This document shows, piece after piece, positions 1 to 8,467 of a DNA stretch of 64,000 nt (positions are counted from its first letter, which is position 1; each line of letters begins with the position of its first letter). The stretch covers positions 1-64,000 of the forward strand of contig JAZNCE010000120.1 in assembly GCA_045587385.1 (NCBI GenBank), in the 5' to 3' direction. The notes beneath the pieces were generated by a model. It was not told the origin of the DNA. It did no database searches and was given only the letters and a program-made list of their open reading frames with translations. Position numbers and translations under genes: made by a program. Source of the stretch: SVQP01 sp045587385. Lineage in GTDB: Bacteria > Bacillota > Clostridia > Oscillospirales > CAG-272.

Positions 1-247
1 GGATTTCATCGTGCAAAGCAGGATTTCATTAAATTTATTAGCTTAAAAGCAGGTTTGTCGGGATAGTTTTTGTCCTTGCAAGCCTTTTTATTTTAGCCGT
101 AAAATATAAATCGTTCACTTTATGCCCTTATCGTTCAATTTATGGGGTATCGTTCAATTATTGATTCGCTTAAAAAATTATTGATTTTTAATGAATTATG
201 TGATATACTAAACTAACCGATAAATAAGAATTTGATGGGGTGATGTT
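1..247. other. Upstream region with three ATCGTTCA direct repeats
   Basis: No gene is seen here. Three direct repeats of ATCGTTCA begin near 110, 130 and 149, spaced about 20 bp (two helical turns). They lie upstream of a promoter (TTGATT at 181-186, 17-bp spacer, TATACT at 204-209) for the membrane-protein gene at 248. The spacing suggests an operator or activator site, but this is inference. A shorter GGATTTCAT direct repeat sits at the very left edge. Confidence 0.4.
181..209 (+). promoter_or_regulatory. Promoter for the membrane protein at 248
   Basis: The -35 TTGATT (181-186) and -10 TATACT (204-209) are separated by exactly 17 bp. This is a sigma-A-like promoter by sequence only. Confidence 0.5.
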
Positions 248-682
248 ATGGAATGGTTTAATATTTTCGGTTTGGCGTTTATAACTGCAATAATGATTCC
301 AAACATCATATTTGCGCTCAAACATAAAGAGGCTTTTGAAAATAGGTATCACAACAAAACGATTGAAATCATTGAGCAGATTGGTAGATTTGGATGCTTC
401 GGCTTTATGATTTTCAACATCCCAACGACTTGGTTTGGCTGGTGGTCTGACGAAGCATTTGCTATCTATCTGATGGTAGATGCTGTGCTGATTGTTTTGT
501 ATTGCACGATATGGGTTATCTATTGGCGTAAAAACAATGTTTTTAAAGCAATGGCTCTTTCTATTATACCATCGGCAATATTCTTGTTTAGTGGTATTAT
601 GTGCAGGTCGATATTGTTGATTATATCGTCTTTGCTATTTGCTCCTGCCCATATTTTTATTTCGTATAAAAATGCTGATTAA
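248..682 (+). CDS. Hypothetical small integral membrane protein
   Basis: This 144-residue protein is not recognised. It has about four hydrophobic segments: residues about 5-23, 50-66, 76-93 and 103-136. Charged loops such as KHKEAFENRYHNK lie between them, so it is probably a polytopic inner-membrane protein. The ATG is preceded by a GGGGTGAT ribosome site and its own promoter. It stands alone, with the tRNA-Leu pair beyond it on the opposite strand. No catalytic motif was seen and no function is proposed. Confidence 0.6.
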   Translation: MEWFNIFGLAFITAIMIPNIIFALKHKEAFENRYHNKTIEIIEQIGRFGCFGFMIFNIPTTWFGWWSDEAFAIYLMVDAVLIVLYCTIWVIYWRKNNVFKAMALSIIPSAIFLFSGIMCRSILLIISSLLFAPAHIFISYKNAD

Positions 683-800
683 GTTTGTTAAATTCCAATT
701 TATCGAACTAAAATGGGCGCAAACCCTTGTAGGAAGATGCACCCATAGTTCAAAAATTTGTACCCATTTTGAAACGGTATCAAAATTTTGGATTACTCAC

Positions 801-835
801 AAAAAACAGGGAGTGCAGTAGCACTCCCTGTTTTT
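801..835 (-). terminator. Terminator behind the tRNA-Leu genes
   Basis: A 10-bp perfect stem (807-816 with 821-830, loop AGTA) is followed on the minus strand by a run of six T. It ends transcription of the two tRNA-Leu genes. Confidence 0.8.
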
Positions 836-921
836 GGTGCGGGCAAGAGGACTTGAACCTCCACCGAGTTGCCCCGACTAGAACCTGAATCTAGCGCGTC
901 TGCCAATTCCGCCATGCCCGC
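835..921 (-). tRNA. tRNA-Leu (anticodon CAG)
   Basis: On the minus strand the gene folds as a class II tRNA with a long variable arm. The acceptor stem is GCGGGCA paired with TGCCCGC. The anticodon stem CTAGA/TCTAG encloses the loop TTCAGGT, so the anticodon is CAG. The T-loop is GTTCAAGTC. The CCA end is encoded. It is the second gene of a pair with tRNA-Leu(GAG), 34 bp apart. Confidence 0.95.
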
Positions 922-928
922 TTATGAG

Positions 929-952
929 GTTGCATCGATTTTGTCGATGCAA
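929..952 (-). other. Hairpin between the two tRNA-Leu genes
   Basis: TTGCATCGA and TCGATGCAA form a 9-bp inverted repeat around a short T-rich loop, filling the spacer between the tRNAs. It has no T-tract on the minus strand, so it is more likely a processing hairpin than a terminator. That role is inference. Confidence 0.45.
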
Positions 953-955
953 CGT

Positions 956-1040
956 TGGTGCGAGAAACGGGACTTGAACCCGTACGGTGTAAACCACACG
1001 CCCCTCAAACGTGCGCGTCTGCCAGTTCCGCCACTCTCGC
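956..1040 (-). tRNA. tRNA-Leu (anticodon GAG)
   Basis: This minus-strand class II tRNA has the acceptor GCGAGAG paired with TTCTCGC, the anticodon stem CACGT/GCGTG and the loop TTGAGGG, giving anticodon GAG. It has a long variable arm and an encoded CCA. It is the promoter-proximal member of the tandem pair. Confidence 0.95.
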
Positions 1041-1153
1041 ATTCGCTGCCTTGGCTTGCTCACCGGCAACGATACTATTATACTACTTTTTTTTAATTTG
1101 TCAATACCTTTTTTGAAATTTTTCAAAAAAATTTTTCGCAAATTAAAGTGCGC

Positions 1154-1183
1154 CGCAAATCCCTTATATTATAAGGGATTTGC
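1154..1183 (-). terminator. Hairpin overlapping the end of the 1169-1789 gene
   Basis: CGCAAATCCCTTA and its exact complement form a long stem that includes the last codons of the minus-strand gene ending at 1169. The following T-tract is poor, so this may be a weak terminator or a 3'-end stabiliser. Confidence 0.45.
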
Positions 1184-1789
1184 GTTGTCGTTATTTACAT
1201 CCCCGTCCGAGTTTGCATATTCTTCGGTCGGTTGCACATAGGTTGTTCTGTGAGAATTTTCTTCCAGAAGTGCTTCCCTGTCCGAATATCTTTTGAGCAT
1301 GCCGTAGTACTGTGGAAAGCTCATGAACAGCGTGTACAGTGCAGCGAAAATCGCGAACGCTCCCACAAAGATCAAAACGCTGACGTCCTTGGTTGCCATA
1401 GAGCATTCGGAGGTGTATCCTGCACCGTATTTGATCCACCCTGCCATGTATAATGCGCCGCCGGTCACCCATGGAGAGAATCCAAACAAGAAGCCTAAAA
1501 CGAAATGCACTCCCATTGCGATGCCGATCGCAGGAAAAACGACTCCTTTATCAAAACTTGCAAAATGATATCCTTCCCAGTAAGAAACAGCGGTCAGAAT
1601 CGCGCCGCTGACAAGAATTGTCAGAAACACTCTGATCACACTTGCTGCATGCGTTTCTTCTAAGACTAATACTGTATTCATCATGCGTATGATCTGGTCT
1701 GCTATTAAATACGATGCCGTAGCGGCAAATGAGACCAGCAGCCAATAAATCAGCGCAAGAACCAGTCTTTCCGTCCACTTCTTATTCAC
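1169..1789 (-). CDS. Hypothetical membrane protein in operon with DUF1836 regulator
   Basis: This 206-residue protein has about four membrane segments: residues about 10-32, 55-70, 80-100 and 135-160. Its tail is acidic and Asn-rich, and presumably soluble. It starts at a GTG (1789) and overlaps the upstream DUF1836 gene by 8 nt, so the two are translationally coupled. No family is recognised with confidence. The pairing with a MerR-like regulator suggests that the regulator responds to, or controls, this membrane protein. That is inference from context only. Confidence 0.65.
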   Translation of the reverse strand: MNKKWTERLVLALIYWLLVSFAATASYLIADQIIRMMNTVLVLEETHAASVIRVFLTILVSGAILTAVSYWEGYHFASFDKGVVFPAIGIAMGVHFVLGFLFGFSPWVTGGALYMAGWIKYGAGYTSECSMATKDVSVLIFVGAFAIFAALYTLFMSFPQYYGMLKRYSDREALLEENSHRTTYVQPTEEYANSDGDVNNDNANPL

Positions 1790-2369
1790 GGTTCCCTACC
1801 AATCTGTTGACAAGCGCATCGGAGCGCGTCTTGATCAACGTTGCGTAATATGCAACAACGATTGCTTCCAGCGCATCGGTCAATCTTTCCCTTGCACCTT
1901 CCATCACCTCAGTATATCCTGCGGTCTGCTGCTCGATCACTTTTCTGATCGAGGAGAAGGAGCACTGATTCTGCTCTACCAGAGCATCAAGAATACGACA
2001 GATATAGTCGTAAAGCACACTTGCGCGAATGATATCGTCGCTTGCGTCCTCCAGGTCGCCATTGATATATTCCAGCATATAGGCAATCTTATCCAGCTGC
2101 ATGCAGGGGCGCAGCATATTAATGATCAGGATATACGCAACCTGGTCAATATCATATTTTTTAGACTTGGAAAGCGGTACCCAGCCTCTTTTGGTCCAGT
2201 TTTGCAACGTTGAACCGTCGATGCCGGAAATGTCTCTGATCTGTGTCAACATAACGCCGTCGGTAATAAAAAAGATCTTAGATAAAAAAGCCAATCCCGT
2301 CACGCCGTCCATATCTGCTCTGCGCAGTTTTGTACCGGGGATCAAAGCATCGTGTATCTTTAAATGCAT
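1782..2369 (-). CDS. DUF1836 family MerR-like transcriptional regulator
   Basis: This 195-residue protein resembles the DUF1836 family of Firmicutes. It has a helix-turn-helix like that of MerR proteins around residues 40-80, with a motif that includes TLQNWTKRGWVP. A longer helical C-terminal part follows, in place of a classic MerR effector domain. The ATG is preceded by GGGAGG with good spacing. Its promoter overlaps a perfect 9-bp inverted repeat, so autoregulation is likely. It is the first gene of a two-gene operon with the membrane protein at 1169-1789. Confidence 0.7.
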   Translation of the reverse strand: MHLKIHDALIPGTKLRRADMDGVTGLAFLSKIFFITDGVMLTQIRDISGIDGSTLQNWTKRGWVPLSKSKKYDIDQVAYILIINMLRPCMQLDKIAYMLEYINGDLEDASDDIIRASVLYDYICRILDALVEQNQCSFSSIRKVIEQQTAGYTEVMEGARERLTDALEAIVVAYYATLIKTRSDALVNRLVGNRE

Positions 2370-2398
2370 AACAAGCCTCCCTTTTATGTGATGACATT

Positions 2399-2427
2399 AT
2401 TATATATGACAATCAACTGATTGTCAA
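2399..2427 (-). promoter_or_regulatory. Operator-promoter of the DUF1836 operon
   Basis: On the minus strand TTGACA (2422-2427) and TATAAT (2399-2404) match the consensus perfectly with a 17-bp spacer. A perfect inverted repeat, TGACAATCA-AC-TGATTGTCA (2407-2426), fills the spacer and overlaps the -35. This is the typical layout of an autoregulatory operator. The binding protein is most simply the DUF1836 product itself. Confidence 0.7.
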
Positions 2428-2467
2428 CTGATATTTTGTGAATTTTTCAATACCAAAGGTGAATTTT

Positions 2468-3040
2468 ATGCGTAAATTGAAAATATCCGTGTCCCCTGCC
2501 ACCTTTATATTATTGTTATCTATGCTCGCAACGACACCTTTGCCGCAGCTTTGTGCGTGCTTATTGGCGGCAAGCATTCACGAAATAGGGCATATTGCAG
2601 CAGCGAAGTTGTTGTCCATTGACCTTTCTCACATGAAGCTTGACGTATTGGGCGCACGACTGACAACAGCGGGCAGGTTGTGCTCTTATCCCGCGCTGAT
2701 CTGTTTGTGTCTGGCAGGTCCTTTTATCAATGTGATTTTCTTTTTACTGACACTGCCTTTTTGCGAGGTGTCCGAGTGGATCATGCAGTTCTGCTTATCA
2801 AACCTTTCTTTGTGCCTGCTCAATCTTATTCCCATTGAGGGCTTTGACGGCGGCAGGATCGTGCACGGATTTCTGTGTATCTTTTTCAAGCTGAACACAG
2901 CAGAAAAAATATGCTCTATCCTTAGCTTTTGCAGCCTGCTTTGCATGTGGATGTTCTCGGTCTGGCTGATTTTGCGCACATCCTCCTCTCTTGCGCTGTT
3001 TGTGTTCTCTTGTTGCCTTTTTGGTATGCTTTTCGTATAA
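2468..3040 (+). CDS. SpoIVFB-like site-2 protease (M50 family)
   Basis: This polytopic membrane metalloprotease has HEIGH (HExxH zinc motif) in the second hydrophobic segment. NLIPIEGFDGGRI (the NxxPxxxxDG motif) lies near residue 120. Both are hallmarks of SpoIVFB, which cleaves pro-sigma-K in the mother cell during sporulation. The start at 2468 is chosen because AAAGGTGA lies 5 nt upstream; an ATG 30 nt earlier has no such site. Length is 190 residues, shorter than B. subtilis SpoIVFB (about 288). No SpoIVFA-like gene is adjacent, so the assignment to SpoIVFB rather than another small M50 protein is likely but not certain. Confidence 0.75.
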   Translation: MRKLKISVSPATFILLLSMLATTPLPQLCACLLAASIHEIGHIAAAKLLSIDLSHMKLDVLGARLTTAGRLCSYPALICLCLAGPFINVIFFLLTLPFCEVSEWIMQFCLSNLSLCLLNLIPIEGFDGGRIVHGFLCIFFKLNTAEKICSILSFCSLLCMWMFSVWLILRTSSSLALFVFSCCLFGMLFV

Positions 3041-3161
3041 ACGAAAAACGGAGAAAACAAGAGAAAACGGGAGATTACGCGAGATATTGCATGAAAACCG
3101 TCCTCTTTTCATTGTCTTTGACAGAAATTTCGCGATTATTCAAAGAATTTTGCGAAATCTA

Positions 3162-3190
3162 TTGCATTTTTGCTGCAAATCTGCTACAAT
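3162..3190 (+). promoter_or_regulatory. Promoter of the pot operon
   Basis: TTGCAT (3162-3167) and TACAAT (3185-3190) are 17 bp apart. Just upstream, ATTTCGC (3127-3133) and GCGAAAT (3152-3158) form an inverted repeat that could be an operator. Confidence 0.55.
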
Positions 3191-3235
3191 ATGAGTATTA
3201 TCTATATTTCTGTCAAAAAGGAGTTTTGATGCGGA

Positions 3236-4357
3236 ATGAATGATCAAGTTTTGGTTCGGCTCAAGGGTGTTGCCAAGTCGTTTGACGGCGAGCCTGTATT
3301 GCGTGCCATAGACCTGGATATCCATGACAAAGAGTTCGTTACTCTGCTCGGTCCCTCGGGCTGCGGCAAGACCACGACGCTTCGTATCATCGGCGGATTC
3401 GTTTCTCCCGATGCAGGCGACGTTATGTTCGCCGGTCAACGTATCAATGACGTGCCTGCTTATAAGCGTCACGTAAACACGGTGTTTCAGAGATATGCTC
3501 TGTTCCCTCACCTGAACGTATATGAAAACGTTGCGTTCGGTCTGAAAATTCAAAAAGTGAAAAAGGATGAAATAGATCGCCGCGTGAAAGAAATGCTTGA
3601 GCTTGTCAACCTTAAGGGCTTTGAAAAGCGTCACGTAGGCAACCTTTCCGGCGGCCAGCAGCAAAGAGTTGCTATTGCACGTGCGCTGATCAACCGCCCC
3701 AAGCTGCTTTTGCTGGACGAGCCTCTCGGTGCGCTTGACCTCAAGCTGCGTAAGGATATGCAACGCGAGCTCAAGAACATTCAGCGCGAGACCGGAATCA
3801 CCTTTATTTACGTCACGCACGATCAGGAAGAGGCACTTTCCATGTCCGATACTGTGGTCGTTATGGCAGACGGTGCAATCCAGCAGATCGGATCTCCTAC
3901 CGATATTTACAACGAGCCCGTCAACGCATTCGTTGCTGACTTTATCGGTGAATCCAATATTCTTGACGGCGTGATGCTCTGCGACTACAAGGCAAAGATC
4001 GCCGGTCACGTATTCGAGTGCCTGGACAGAGGCTTTGCTCCCAATGAAAAGGTTGACGTGGTCATTCGTCCCGAGGACGTTGACGTTGTCGACGTTAAGG
4101 ACGGCATGCTGATCGGCACGGTTTCGGGAGTTACCTTTAAGGGTGATTATTACGAGATCATCGTGGACGTTCAGGGCTTCAAGTGGATGCTGGAGACCTC
4201 CGACTTTGTTGCCGAGGGTCAGACCATCGGTCTGCATATTCAGCCTGATGCAATCCATATCATGAAAAAGTCCGAGTATTCGGGCAAGTTCGGCGACTAT
4301 TCCACCTTCTCCGATGAGATGGACCACCTCTCCGACGTGGTAGACGAGGAGGAATGA
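3236..4357 (+). CDS. potA: Spermidine/putrescine ABC transporter ATP-binding protein PotA
   Basis: This cytoplasmic ATPase energises polyamine import. It has Walker A GPSGCGKTT (about residue 37), the ABC signature LSGGQQQRVAIARAL, Walker B LLLDEPLGALD and the H-loop THDQEEAL. A C-terminal TOBE-like regulatory region follows from about residue 280. The length of 373 is usual for PotA. The start must be 3236, because an in-frame stop lies 9 nt upstream. Its AAGGAG site is about 12 nt away, while a tiny ORF (ATG at 3229) sits at ideal spacing and overlaps the start. It is first in a four-gene operon with short overlaps. Confidence 0.95.
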   Translation: MNDQVLVRLKGVAKSFDGEPVLRAIDLDIHDKEFVTLLGPSGCGKTTTLRIIGGFVSPDAGDVMFAGQRINDVPAYKRHVNTVFQRYALFPHLNVYENVAFGLKIQKVKKDEIDRRVKEMLELVNLKGFEKRHVGNLSGGQQQRVAIARALINRPKLLLLDEPLGALDLKLRKDMQRELKNIQRETGITFIYVTHDQEEALSMSDTVVVMADGAIQQIGSPTDIYNEPVNAFVADFIGESNILDGVMLCDYKAKIAGHVFECLDRGFAPNEKVDVVIRPEDVDVVDVKDGMLIGTVSGVTFKGDYYEIIVDVQGFKWMLETSDFVAEGQTIGLHIQPDAIHIMKKSEYSGKFGDYSTFSDEMDHLSDVVDEEE

Positions 4358-4359
4358 GC

Positions 4360-5226
4360 ATGAAGCGTACCGCTAAAGGACCGATGTCGCGCCTGCTCGC
4401 GGCACCGCACATTCTTTGGAGTGTGCTGTTTATCCTTATTCCCTTGGCGTTTGTTGCGTTTTATGCATTTACCGAAACATCCGAGCAAGCAGGTATTACC
4501 TTTACGCTTGAACATATTCAGTTGTTTTTTACACCTAAGTATCTCAACGTATTTCTAAGATCAGTAAAGCTTGCGTTTATCGCAACGCTGATTTGCTTGG
4601 TAATCGGTTACCCCGCTGCATACTTCATTTCCCGCACCTCCCCCAATGCGCAAAAGATTCTGGTTGTGCTGATCATGCTCCCCATGTGGACAAACTTTAT
4701 CATCCGTACCTACGCGCTTTCTGAGGTGCTTGAAGTACTCAACAACGCAGTTGTCTTCCTTCTCTCGCTTTTGCCCGAGGGTTTAGTACCTATTCCGCTT
4801 GACCCCAAGCCCGACATTCTGATCTACAACGAATTTGCCGTTGTAATCGGTATGGTTTACGATTTTCTTCCCTATATGATCCTTCCCATCTATTCCGTCA
4901 TGGCAAAGCTTGACTACCATTTGGTGGAAGCAGCACAGGATCTTGGCTGCAACGGCTTTGGCGTTTTGCGCAAGGTCATTATGCCGCAGAGTATTCCCGG
5001 CGTGCTTTCCGGCTTTACTATGGTATTTGTTCCTTCTATTTCCACGTTCTATATTTCCAACCAGCTGGGCGGCATTTTCCTGATCGGTGATATTATTGAT
5101 TATTACTACTATAATAATAATCACCACTTTGCCGCTGCACTTTCCTTTGTACTGATGCTGATTCTGCTTGCAGGTCTGATCCTGATGAACAGATTTGGTG
5201 ATACGGAAAAGGAGGGATCACGATGA
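4360..5226 (+). CDS. potB: Spermidine/putrescine ABC transporter permease PotB
   Basis: This is an inner-membrane permease with about six transmembrane helices. It carries the EAA-type cytoplasmic loop around EAAQDLGCNGFGVLRKVIMP, which contacts PotA. I prefer the ATG at 4360, because GAGGAGG is then about 8 nt upstream. An ATG at 4354, overlapping the potA stop, is too close to that site. It pairs with PotC as a heterodimeric channel. Its substrate is inferred from the operon as polyamines. Confidence 0.92.
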   Translation: MKRTAKGPMSRLLAAPHILWSVLFILIPLAFVAFYAFTETSEQAGITFTLEHIQLFFTPKYLNVFLRSVKLAFIATLICLVIGYPAAYFISRTSPNAQKILVVLIMLPMWTNFIIRTYALSEVLEVLNNAVVFLLSLLPEGLVPIPLDPKPDILIYNEFAVVIGMVYDFLPYMILPIYSVMAKLDYHLVEAAQDLGCNGFGVLRKVIMPQSIPGVLSGFTMVFVPSISTFYISNQLGGIFLIGDIIDYYYYNNNHHFAAALSFVLMLILLAGLILMNRFGDTEKEGSR

Positions 5227-6089
5227 AAAAGAATTCTTTCCTTGCAAAGTTCTACATGTTCATGGTGTTCTTCTTCCTGTTTGCACCAATCGTAGTCATG
5301 GTTATCTTTTCGTTCAACGCCGGCAAGAGTACGTCCGTATTTGAGGGATTTTCTCTGAAGTGGTATTTGGAGATGATTACCAATGAAGCAATTTTGGAGG
5401 CTGTACGCAATACGCTTTTGCTAGCCGTTACGTCTTCAGTCATCTCTACGATGCTTGGTACGATTGCTGCCTACGGTATCAACAAAATGCGCTCCCCCGG
5501 TGTGCGTACCATGCTGATGACCGTTACGCAGATCCCCATGATCAACCCCGAAATCATCACAGGTTTTTCATTTACCTTGATGTTCGTATTTGTCGGAGTA
5601 TTGTTACACGTTTCCGAAACGTTCAGCTTTTGGACCATGCTGATCGCGCACGTGACGTTTTCTCTTCCCTACGTCATGCTGCAGATCACGCCAAAGCTCA
5701 AGCAAATGGACAAGTCTCTTCCCGAGGCAGCTATGGACCTTGGATGCAATCCCGTGCAGTCCTTCTTCAAAGTGGAACTGCCGGAGATCATGCCCGGTAT
5801 CGTGACAGGTCTGATCATGGCATTCACGCTCTCTTTGGATGATTTCGTCATTTCTTACTTCACCAAGGGCTCCGGCTTTACAACGCTGCCTATTCTGATC
5901 TACGGTGAAGTCAGAAAGTCGGTTAAGCCCGATATCTATGCCCTTGCAACTGTCATTTTTGTAACGGTACTGATCTTCTTGATCCTGTTTAACGTGCTTG
6001 GCGCGGACGAGGATGCCAAAGCAAAGCGCCAACTGCAAAAAGACCGCGCAAAAGCACGCAGAGCACGTGCAAAGGAGGCAAGAAAATGA
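5223..6089 (+). CDS. potC: Spermidine/putrescine ABC transporter permease PotC
   Basis: This is the second permease, with 288 residues, about six membrane helices and the loop EAAMDLGCNPVQSFFKVELP. The basic, Ala/Lys/Arg-rich C-terminus is probably cytoplasmic. The ATG overlaps the potB stop by 4 nt (ATGA), with GGAGGG 6 nt upstream, indicating translational coupling. It works with PotA, PotB and PotD in polyamine uptake. Confidence 0.92.
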   Translation: MKKNSFLAKFYMFMVFFFLFAPIVVMVIFSFNAGKSTSVFEGFSLKWYLEMITNEAILEAVRNTLLLAVTSSVISTMLGTIAAYGINKMRSPGVRTMLMTVTQIPMINPEIITGFSFTLMFVFVGVLLHVSETFSFWTMLIAHVTFSLPYVMLQITPKLKQMDKSLPEAAMDLGCNPVQSFFKVELPEIMPGIVTGLIMAFTLSLDDFVISYFTKGSGFTTLPILIYGEVRKSVKPDIYALATVIFVTVLIFLILFNVLGADEDAKAKRQLQKDRAKARRARAKEARK

Positions 6090-7270
6090 GAAAATCTTCA
6101 GTTCTTTCCCTTCTTATCGCATTTGTTCTTGTGCTCCCCTGCTTGTCTTGCCTGAGCGCATGTGATTCGGGTTACGACGTTGTTCTCAACGTTTACAACT
6201 GGGGCGAATACATTTCGGACGGTTCGTTTGATTCCGTGGACGTCAATAAGGCGTTTGAGGATTGGTACTATCAGGAGTACGGCATTCGTGTCAAGGTCAA
6301 CTATGACACTTACGATTCCAACGAAAGCCTTCGTGCAAAGCTGGAAGCCGGCTCGGCAAGCTATGACATCATCATTCCTTCGGATTACATGATCGACTAC
6401 TTCATCGAGCATGATATGTTGCTGGAGCTGAACTTTGACAACATTCCCAATTTCCAAAAGAATATTCCCGAGCAGTTCCGCAATCTCTTCTACGATCCCG
6501 AGAACAAGTATACCGTTCCCTACACCTACGGCATGGTTGGTATCGTGTATGACACAAACATCGTGGACGAGGCTGATACCGGATCCTGGGATCTGATGTG
6601 GAACCCCGATTACGCTAAACAGATTTTGCAGTTTGATAACTCACGCGATGCTTTCGGTACCGCGATGTACAAGCTGGGGCTCAGCGTCAACACACAAAAT
6701 ACTGCGGACTGGGATCAGGCATTTGCCGAGCTTTCCAAGCAAAAGCCCGTGCTCAAGAGATACGTCATGGACCAGGTGTTCAATATGATGGAATCCGGTG
6801 ACGCAGCCATTGCTGCATATTATGCAGGCGACTGCATTACCATGATGGAGAACTCATCCTCCAACGTTGCTTTGGATTTCTTCTATCCCAGAGACGACGA
6901 GGGCAATATCAGCACCAATTTGTTCATGGACGCTATGTGTATTCCCACTTGCGCCAAGAACAAGGATATTGCGGAAGCTTACATCAACTTTATGCTCAGC
7001 ACCGATCTTGTGATCAACGGCGAGTCTTGCGATATAGCGCGTGCGAATGCGGAGTACATTTACTATGCAACGCCAAACGCAGCCGTTTATGAGAATCCCG
7101 AGTATCAGGAGTCCTTGGGTATGGGTGATGAAGAGTGCGACTATTACGCAATGCTCTACCCCGAAGGCTTCGATTTTGCAGCTTCCTATGAGAAATTTGC
7201 ATTTGCAAATCTTGATCCGGAGTTGCTTTCCTACATTTCCGACCTTTGGTTGGATCTGAAACTACAATAA
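6086..7270 (+). CDS. potD: Spermidine/putrescine-binding lipoprotein PotD
   Basis: This is the extracytoplasmic solute receptor of the pot system. The N-terminus is a lipoprotein signal ending in the lipobox LSAC (Cys about residue 26). The mature part begins with the PotD-like NVYNWGEYI. SYDIIIPSDYMI and PYTYGMVGI are typical of the polyamine-binding family. Length is 394. The ATG overlaps the potC stop by 4 nt, with GGAGG upstream. The lipid anchor would be added by the Lgt encoded at 15635-16711. Polyamine is the family substrate; which polyamine cannot be read from sequence. Confidence 0.93.
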   Translation: MRKSSVLSLLIAFVLVLPCLSCLSACDSGYDVVLNVYNWGEYISDGSFDSVDVNKAFEDWYYQEYGIRVKVNYDTYDSNESLRAKLEAGSASYDIIIPSDYMIDYFIEHDMLLELNFDNIPNFQKNIPEQFRNLFYDPENKYTVPYTYGMVGIVYDTNIVDEADTGSWDLMWNPDYAKQILQFDNSRDAFGTAMYKLGLSVNTQNTADWDQAFAELSKQKPVLKRYVMDQVFNMMESGDAAIAAYYAGDCITMMENSSSNVALDFFYPRDDEGNISTNLFMDAMCIPTCAKNKDIAEAYINFMLSTDLVINGESCDIARANAEYIYYATPNAAVYENPEYQESLGMGDEECDYYAMLYPEGFDFAASYEKFAFANLDPELLSYISDLWLDLKLQ

Positions 7271-7275
7271 AAACA

Positions 7276-7301
7276 AGAGCCGCGCACGCGGCTCTTTGTT
7301 T
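7276..7301 (+). terminator. Terminator of the pot operon
   Basis: AGAGCCGCG and CGCGGCTCT form a 9-bp GC-rich stem followed by TTGTTT, 5 nt after the potD stop. Confidence 0.85.
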
Positions 7302-7312
7302 ACGAGGTATTT

Positions 7313-8467
7313 ATGCAAAAGACAATTCGTTTATTTGATGCGGACAGCTACCTGCAATCTTTTGAGGCTGTCGTGCTCTCTTGCATGCAGGATGGTGATC
7401 GTTATGCCGTGATATTGGATGCAACTGCGTTCTTCCCCGAAGAGGGCGGTCAATGTGCAGATGGTGGTACGCTCTGCGAAGCAAACGTCCTTGACGTGCA
7501 GGAAAATGACGGTGTGATCACGCACTACGTTGATACCCCGTTACAGGTCGGCAACACCGTGCACGGGCAATTAGACTTCCCTGCACGCTATCAGCGCATG
7601 CAAATTCACTCGGGAGAGCACATCGTATCGGGGCTTATGCACAGGAAGTACGGATTTCATAACGTGGGCTTTCATCTGGGCGGTGAGATCACGATGGACT
7701 TTGACGGTGAGCTGACGCGCGAGCAACTCAATGAAATTGAGGATGCAGCGAACAGAATCATCTACGAGAACGTGCCGATTACAGCCGAATATCCGCCCGT
7801 AGAGGTCTTAATCGCTACGGAATACCGTTCCAAGCTCGATCTGACCGAAAACGTGCGCCTTGTTACGATTGGTGAATACGATATTTGTGCGTGCTGCGCG
7901 CCGCACGTATCTCGCACGGGTGAGATTGGAATGATCAAGCTTCTTGATGTGGTTCGCTACAAGGGTGGCATGCGCATCCACTTCCTTGCAGGCAGCGCTG
8001 CGCTTGCTCACTATCGCAAGACCTGGAATGACGTTGCAACGCTTTCCGCGATGCTTTCCGTTCCGCAAAGTGACGTTGTCGATGGACTAAGAAAGCGCGA
8101 TGCGGAAATTGAAAAGCGCGGAGCAATCATTTCTTCCCTGCGCAAGCAGCTGCTGGACTATAAGATCGCTGCATTAAGGGAAACCGAGGGCAATCTCTGC
8201 ATATTCACGGACGATCCCGATATGTTGGCTCTGCGATTGCTGGTGAATGCGGGCGTGGAAAAATGCACGGGGATTTGCGCTGCATTTTCGGGAAACGATA
8301 CAGATGGCTATAAATATATTATGGGCGCGCAAAATGCGGATCTGCGCTCCCTCTCCAAGCAAATAAACGCCGCCCTTGGCGGCAAGGGCGGCGGCAGTGC
8401 GCAAATGATCCAAGGCAGCTGCAGCGCCAAGGAGAGCGAAATTCGCGCTTATATGAGCAGCTTATAA
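7313..8467 (+). CDS. Free-standing alanyl-tRNA editing protein (AlaX-like, with DHHA1)
   Basis: This protein would hydrolyse Ser- or Gly-mischarged tRNA-Ala in trans. The N-terminal half resembles the AlaRS editing domain. It has zinc motifs HSGEH (about residue 100) and CAPH in CCAPHVSRTGEIG (about residue 193). A coiled-coil stretch (about 255-285) leads to a C-terminal DHHA1-like domain with the Gly-rich GGKGGGSAQ motif. Length 384 fits long-form AlaX proteins. The aminoacylation domain of AlaRS is absent. The start lies just after the potD terminator. It converges with the gene at 8462, and the two ends overlap by 6 bp. Confidence 0.85.
   Translation: MQKTIRLFDADSYLQSFEAVVLSCMQDGDRYAVILDATAFFPEEGGQCADGGTLCEANVLDVQENDGVITHYVDTPLQVGNTVHGQLDFPARYQRMQIHSGEHIVSGLMHRKYGFHNVGFHLGGEITMDFDGELTREQLNEIEDAANRIIYENVPITAEYPPVEVLIATEYRSKLDLTENVRLVTIGEYDICACCAPHVSRTGEIGMIKLLDVVRYKGGMRIHFLAGSAALAHYRKTWNDVATLSAMLSVPQSDVVDGLRKRDAEIEKRGAIISSLRKQLLDYKIAALRETEGNLCIFTDDPDMLALRLLVNAGVEKCTGICAAFSGNDTDGYKYIMGAQNADLRSLSKQINAALGGKGGGSAQMIQGSCSAKESEIRAYMSSL

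Noticed and set aside
110..160. Plasmid replication iterons
   Set aside because: Only three short repeats and no rep gene are present, and the surroundings are chromosomal.
878..1141. Minus-strand reading frame across the tRNA-Leu genes
   Set aside because: It is fully explained by the two tRNAs and their hairpin.
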